DNA of 64,000 bases, from NCBI GenBank assembly GCA_027886175.1, contig JAJNNQ010000008.1, positions 5,797,501-5,861,500 of the forward strand, read 5' to 3'. A program made the position numbers and the translations under genes. Below the pieces are notes generated by a model that saw only the letters and a program-made list of their open reading frames with translations, did no database searches and was not told the origin of the DNA. The number at the start of each line of letters is the position of its first letter. Position 1 is the stretch's first letter. The stretch comes from Phylloscopus collybita (lineage: Eukaryota > Chordata > Aves > Passeriformes > Phylloscopidae). Positions 62,001 to 64,000 of this stretch are shown here, one piece after another.

Positions 62001-63946
62001 CAGTGCAGTTGTACTCACCCTTTCTCACTCTTCAAGCACCCCTAAGCACGTGCTTAAGTCCTGTTGACTCAAGTAAGAGATTAGCACCTGCTGCCTCCCA
62101 AAGGACTTAAGCACATGCTAAAGTATCTGTTGAGTAAGAGTCTTGACTCATAGTAGCTGATTAGGAAACAAATTGAGAAGATCGAGATGAAGGGAAAGAA
62201 GCTTTCCTTACAATTAAGGGAATTCCTTTACAATTAAGATTAAATGCAATATGTTCCCTTTGCTCTAACCAGGCAGGAAGTAAGACAGCAGGTCTCTTCT
62301 GCAGTTCATGCTCACGTTTCCCATTTTCATGGCTTCCGATCGAGGCGTAGTCTAATATATTTTATGATAGAATATTGTTTTTATATGTATTGAAAATAAA
62401 CAGAGAGGAACACGTTACAGTGAGTAGTCATCAGTCTTTCCAACCTTCTTCAGTGTTCATGCTGTTATAACTTTTGTGCATATTCAGTGCAGCCCAGTTT
62501 GTGGCTCCACAAAACAGGGCACAGTGGTCAGTGAGCAATAAGGGCTTTTAGAAGAGCATTGGCTGAGCCCTCTGTGGGTCATTACTGTTTGTGACTTAGG
62601 ATGTTTCTTTGTTAGATTCTTCATTTGGAAGAAATAAAAAAAATCATATATCACATATTGACATAGAAATGAAGTGGGATTCTATTCTTTGGAGCCTGAG
62701 GACAAAGATTAAATACACAAGGCTATTGCAGCAGCAGGGATCCCAGTCTCCAAGAGGGGAAGGGCTGACATGACAAAGCAATTAGTGGCACTGCTCAGCA
62801 GAAGTGATCTTTAGTCTTTTATTACTATCATGTAACTTTTTGTTGCTGTCTGAAAAATTTAGTCTTAGAGACAACTTTAGGGTCATCTAAATAGCAGCTA
62901 CAGAAATATTAAGCCAAGAAAGAGCAGCACAAAGAATGTCCTTCCAGGAGCAGGAGGCAGATATGGAGGCCTGGTACAGCCAGTACAGCTCCATAGACAT
63001 CTAGTTGAAATTCTGGTGTTTATTTCCAAACAGCACTTAAAATACATAAGAAAAATATAAGCACCTGTTTTTTGTTCATCTTTGCATCTTTGTATTCATG
63101 TGAATGCATTAATGTGAAATCCTAGGATGGTTACTGCCTTGTGACAAAGGTGGATGAAAATCCCATATTTGAAGTTTGATTGGAGCATTCCAAAATTGAC
63201 ATGGGTCTGTTTTTGAAGAAATGCCTGTTTTCAGATTTCACATTAAAAAGCCAGGAATATATTTTTTGGTTAGGAGTATAAAAAAATATGTCTGTATTGT
63301 AACACAATACTTTTGAAAATCTCATTTGTATGAAGGACCATGGTTTGATTGAGTTAGTCCTGACTTTATATGTTTAGTAAGGTTTTTGTAGGCCAGTATT
63401 TTTGTTTTCTAGGTTAGTATTTAAGCTGGCAATTCAGAAAGCAAGATTTTCTTCTTGAGGAAATTCTTAGCCTTTTGAGAACTAAATTTTTGCATGACTC
63501 CAATTCCCTGTATAAAGGATATTGCAGTTTACTGGGTGCACAGTCAAAGCATGGACTTTTTAGGGGTCTGCCACACCTGTTAAGTGCCTTCACACAGATG
63601 TTTTGTGATCTGAATTGTTTGGGTTCAGTGTGAGATAGTCCTGGTTTGCAGAGTATTGGAAAGTTTATCTGTCAGAGAAAGGGGACCAGTGCCTAGGCAG
63701 AAGCAGAAGCATGGCTACTTAATTTCAGAAATTAGCTGTAATATTTTCAGTTTCAATAACAAGGGCAACAGGTGTAATAATTCGGGAATGAGAACAGAAG
63801 AGTACACTTACTGTGGCTTCTTTTAATCTTCTGAAATCTATATGCAGGTATGCATTTATTCCATTGTATGCACCAGGCAGGGTTATTCCATGTATTAATA
63901 AGACAAATAATACAACGTAAGGCAAAGTGGCTGTTATCCAAACAAC
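43988..63946 (-). CDS. SLC6A2: SLC6A2 (NET) noradrenaline transporter, 3' ten coding exons
   Basis: This is a Na+/Cl- dependent monoamine transporter of the SLC6 family in the neuronal plasma membrane, which clears noradrenaline (and dopamine) from the synapse. Ten exons with GT-AG borders join to 356 codons plus stop, equivalent to human residues 262-617 with no insertion or deletion. They cover TM5 to TM12 and the cytosolic tail. NET-specific matches include [26 protein letters not shown] and the end LQHWLTI; dopamine and serotonin transporters differ there. Substrate- and ion-site residues kept include Phe323, Asp418-Ser419-Ser420 and Asp473 (human numbering, inferred from exon phase). The residue matching Phe317 is Tyr. 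Exons for TM1-TM4 lie beyond the right edge. Birds are reported to lack the dopamine transporter gene, so NET may serve both amines. Confidence 0.96.
45599..45670 (-). CDS. SLC6A2: SLC6A2 exon, residues 587-610 (cytosolic tail)
   Basis: This short 24-codon exon follows acceptor ctgtttag and encodes [18 protein letters not shown], then NVRQFK. Human NET has AYGITPENEH, so a Gly is Cys here. The donor is gtttgt, weaker than the other donors of the gene. Overlapping open frames in other phases are not real. The intron that follows is 1.6 kb (44012-45598). Confidence 0.92.
47390..47557 (-). CDS. SLC6A2: SLC6A2 exon, residues 531-586 (end of TM11, TM12)
   Basis: The exon has acceptor cttctctag and donor gtaagt. 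It encodes [18 protein letters not shown], then [33 protein letters not shown]. The [11 protein letters not shown] segment separates NET from the dopamine and serotonin transporters. The intron after it is 1.7 kb (45671-47389). Confidence 0.96.
49572..49672 (-). CDS. SLC6A2: SLC6A2 exon, residues 497-530 (TM11)
   Basis: The exon has acceptor cattccag and donor gtaagt. It encodes [18 protein letters not shown], then [16 protein letters not shown]. It differs from human NET at only two positions by eye (Asn to Glu, Arg to Lys). The intron after it is 2.0 kb (47558-49571). Confidence 0.95.
53067..53166 (-). CDS. SLC6A2: SLC6A2 exon, residues 464-497 (TM10)
   Basis: The exon has acceptor ccgttgcag and donor gtaagc. 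It encodes [33 protein letters not shown] and the first base of the next Gly. The Asp of LLDTF corresponds to Asp473, an outer-vestibule residue that pairs with a TM1 Arg in this family. The intron after it is 3.4 kb (49673-53066), with no recognised element. Confidence 0.95.
55895..56023 (-). CDS. SLC6A2: SLC6A2 exon, residues 421-463 (end of TM8, TM9)
   Basis: The exon has acceptor cttcttcag and donor gtaagt. It encodes [15 protein letters not shown], then [20 protein letters not shown] and FCITN. Human NET ends this exon with Lys, here Asn. The intron after it (53167-55894, 2.7 kb) includes a 19-T run at 54237-54255 and nothing else of note. Confidence 0.95.
58590..58702 (-). CDS. SLC6A2: SLC6A2 exon, residues 383-420 (loop 4, TM8)
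   Basis: The exon has acceptor ctattccag and donor gtgagt. It encodes [18 protein letters not shown], then [20 protein letters not shown]. The last three residues correspond to Asp418, Ser419 and Ser420, which contribute to the sodium and substrate sites in TM8. Human NET has ALGLDSS, so Leu is Ile and Ala is Thr here. The intron that follows (56024-58589, 2.6 kb) contains only short accidental open frames. Confidence 0.95.
59434..59558 (-). CDS. SLC6A2: SLC6A2 exon, residues 341-383 (TM7, loop 4)
   Basis: The exon has acceptor catgtttag and donor gtagga. It encodes [20 protein letters not shown] and [14 protein letters not shown], then EDVATE, the TM7 helix and start of extracellular loop 4. 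It is almost identical to human NET. The intron after it is 731 bp (58703-59433), with nothing recognised. Confidence 0.95.
60270..60373 (-). CDS. SLC6A2: SLC6A2 exon, residues 307-341 (TM6, substrate site)
   Basis: The exon has acceptor ttctgcag and donor gtaaga. It encodes [19 protein letters not shown], the unwound TM6 that lines the central binding site, and then [11 protein letters not shown]. Human NET has IFFS where this gene has IFYS, so the residue equivalent to Phe317 is Tyr (codon TAC). Phe323 in GAGFG is kept. The following intron is 710 bp (59559-60269) and unremarkable. Confidence 0.95.
62043..62119. repeat. Inverted repeat with E-box palindrome in SLC6A2 intron
   Basis: The left arm agcacgtgcttaagtcct (62045-62062) pairs with the right arm aggacttaagcacatgct (62102-62119), 17 of 18 positions, around a 39-nt loop. 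The left arm overlaps a 14-bp perfect palindrome TAAGCACGTGCTTA (62043-62056) with a CACGTG E-box. It may be a remnant of an old palindromic transposon, or a regulatory element. Confidence 0.6.
63812..63946 (-). CDS. SLC6A2: SLC6A2 exon, residues 262-306 (TM5, extracellular loop 3)
   Basis: The exon follows acceptor ttgcctgcag and ends at donor gtaagt. Its 45 codons start [20 protein letters not shown] and end [13 protein letters not shown], matching TM5 and loop 3 of NET. The 54 bases to the right edge of the window are intron. The intron after it (60374-63811, 3.4 kb) holds the inverted repeat at 62043-62119 and little else. Confidence 0.95.
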
Positions 63947-64000
63947 CTGCAGGCAACAGAGATCCCAAAGGTTAATCAGCTGTTACAGAAGAGTTCAGAA

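Noticed and set aside
47390..63946. Identification of the minus-strand gene as the dopamine transporter SLC6A3
   Set aside because: [18 protein letters not shown] and LQHWLTI match NET. The dopamine transporter has different sequence in these places and is reported missing in birds.

Overview
The window looks like avian nuclear DNA, most likely from a songbird. It has two vertebrate solute-carrier genes with ordinary GT-AG introns, CR1 LINE fragments with the bird-type 3' end, and a long-terminal-repeat family that I recognise from passerine genomes. I see no bacterial or viral genes, and no tRNA or rRNA genes.

Left edge (1-4880): the last three coding exons of SLC12A4 (KCC1, K-Cl cotransporter) on the + strand, ending at a stop at 3806-3808. 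A 3'UTR of about 1.1 kb follows, with a strong AATAAA plus GU-rich polyadenylation site near 4854-4915. Right third (43988-63946): ten coding exons of SLC6A2 (NET, the noradrenaline transporter) on the - strand. They run from transmembrane segment 5 to the stop codon, and the 5' half lies beyond the right edge. The ten exons total 1071 nt (356 codons plus stop). This equals the distance from human NET residue 262 to its C-terminus, so no codon is gained or lost. The two genes are convergent.

Between them lie about 39 kb without a convincing protein-coding gene. In order, this stretch holds: a GC-rich minisatellite (6392-6976) abutting a small CpG island (6977-7155) with a near-perfect CTCF core motif (7048-7061); a 25-A tract (9831-9855); a repeat-driven open frame (10952-11536); an LTR 3' fragment (12826-13056); a CR1 3' end (19505-19645); a complete solo LTR with 8-bp inverted ends and a perfect 5-bp target duplication (21479-22197); two interstitial telomeric blocks in inverted orientation (24872-25080 and 27453-27540) around 2.37 kb of ordinary-looking DNA; and another CR1 fragment (34320-34503). 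The rest is AT-rich unique-looking sequence.

The two transporters do different jobs. KCC1 exports K+ and Cl- and controls cell volume. NET clears noradrenaline, and in birds, which are reported to lack the dopamine transporter gene, also dopamine. They share only neighbourhood; both map to human chromosome 16q. The most unusual signals are the outward-facing telomere-repeat pair with identical inner edges, the minisatellite/CpG/CTCF cluster, and a Phe-to-Tyr change at a substrate-site position of NET.
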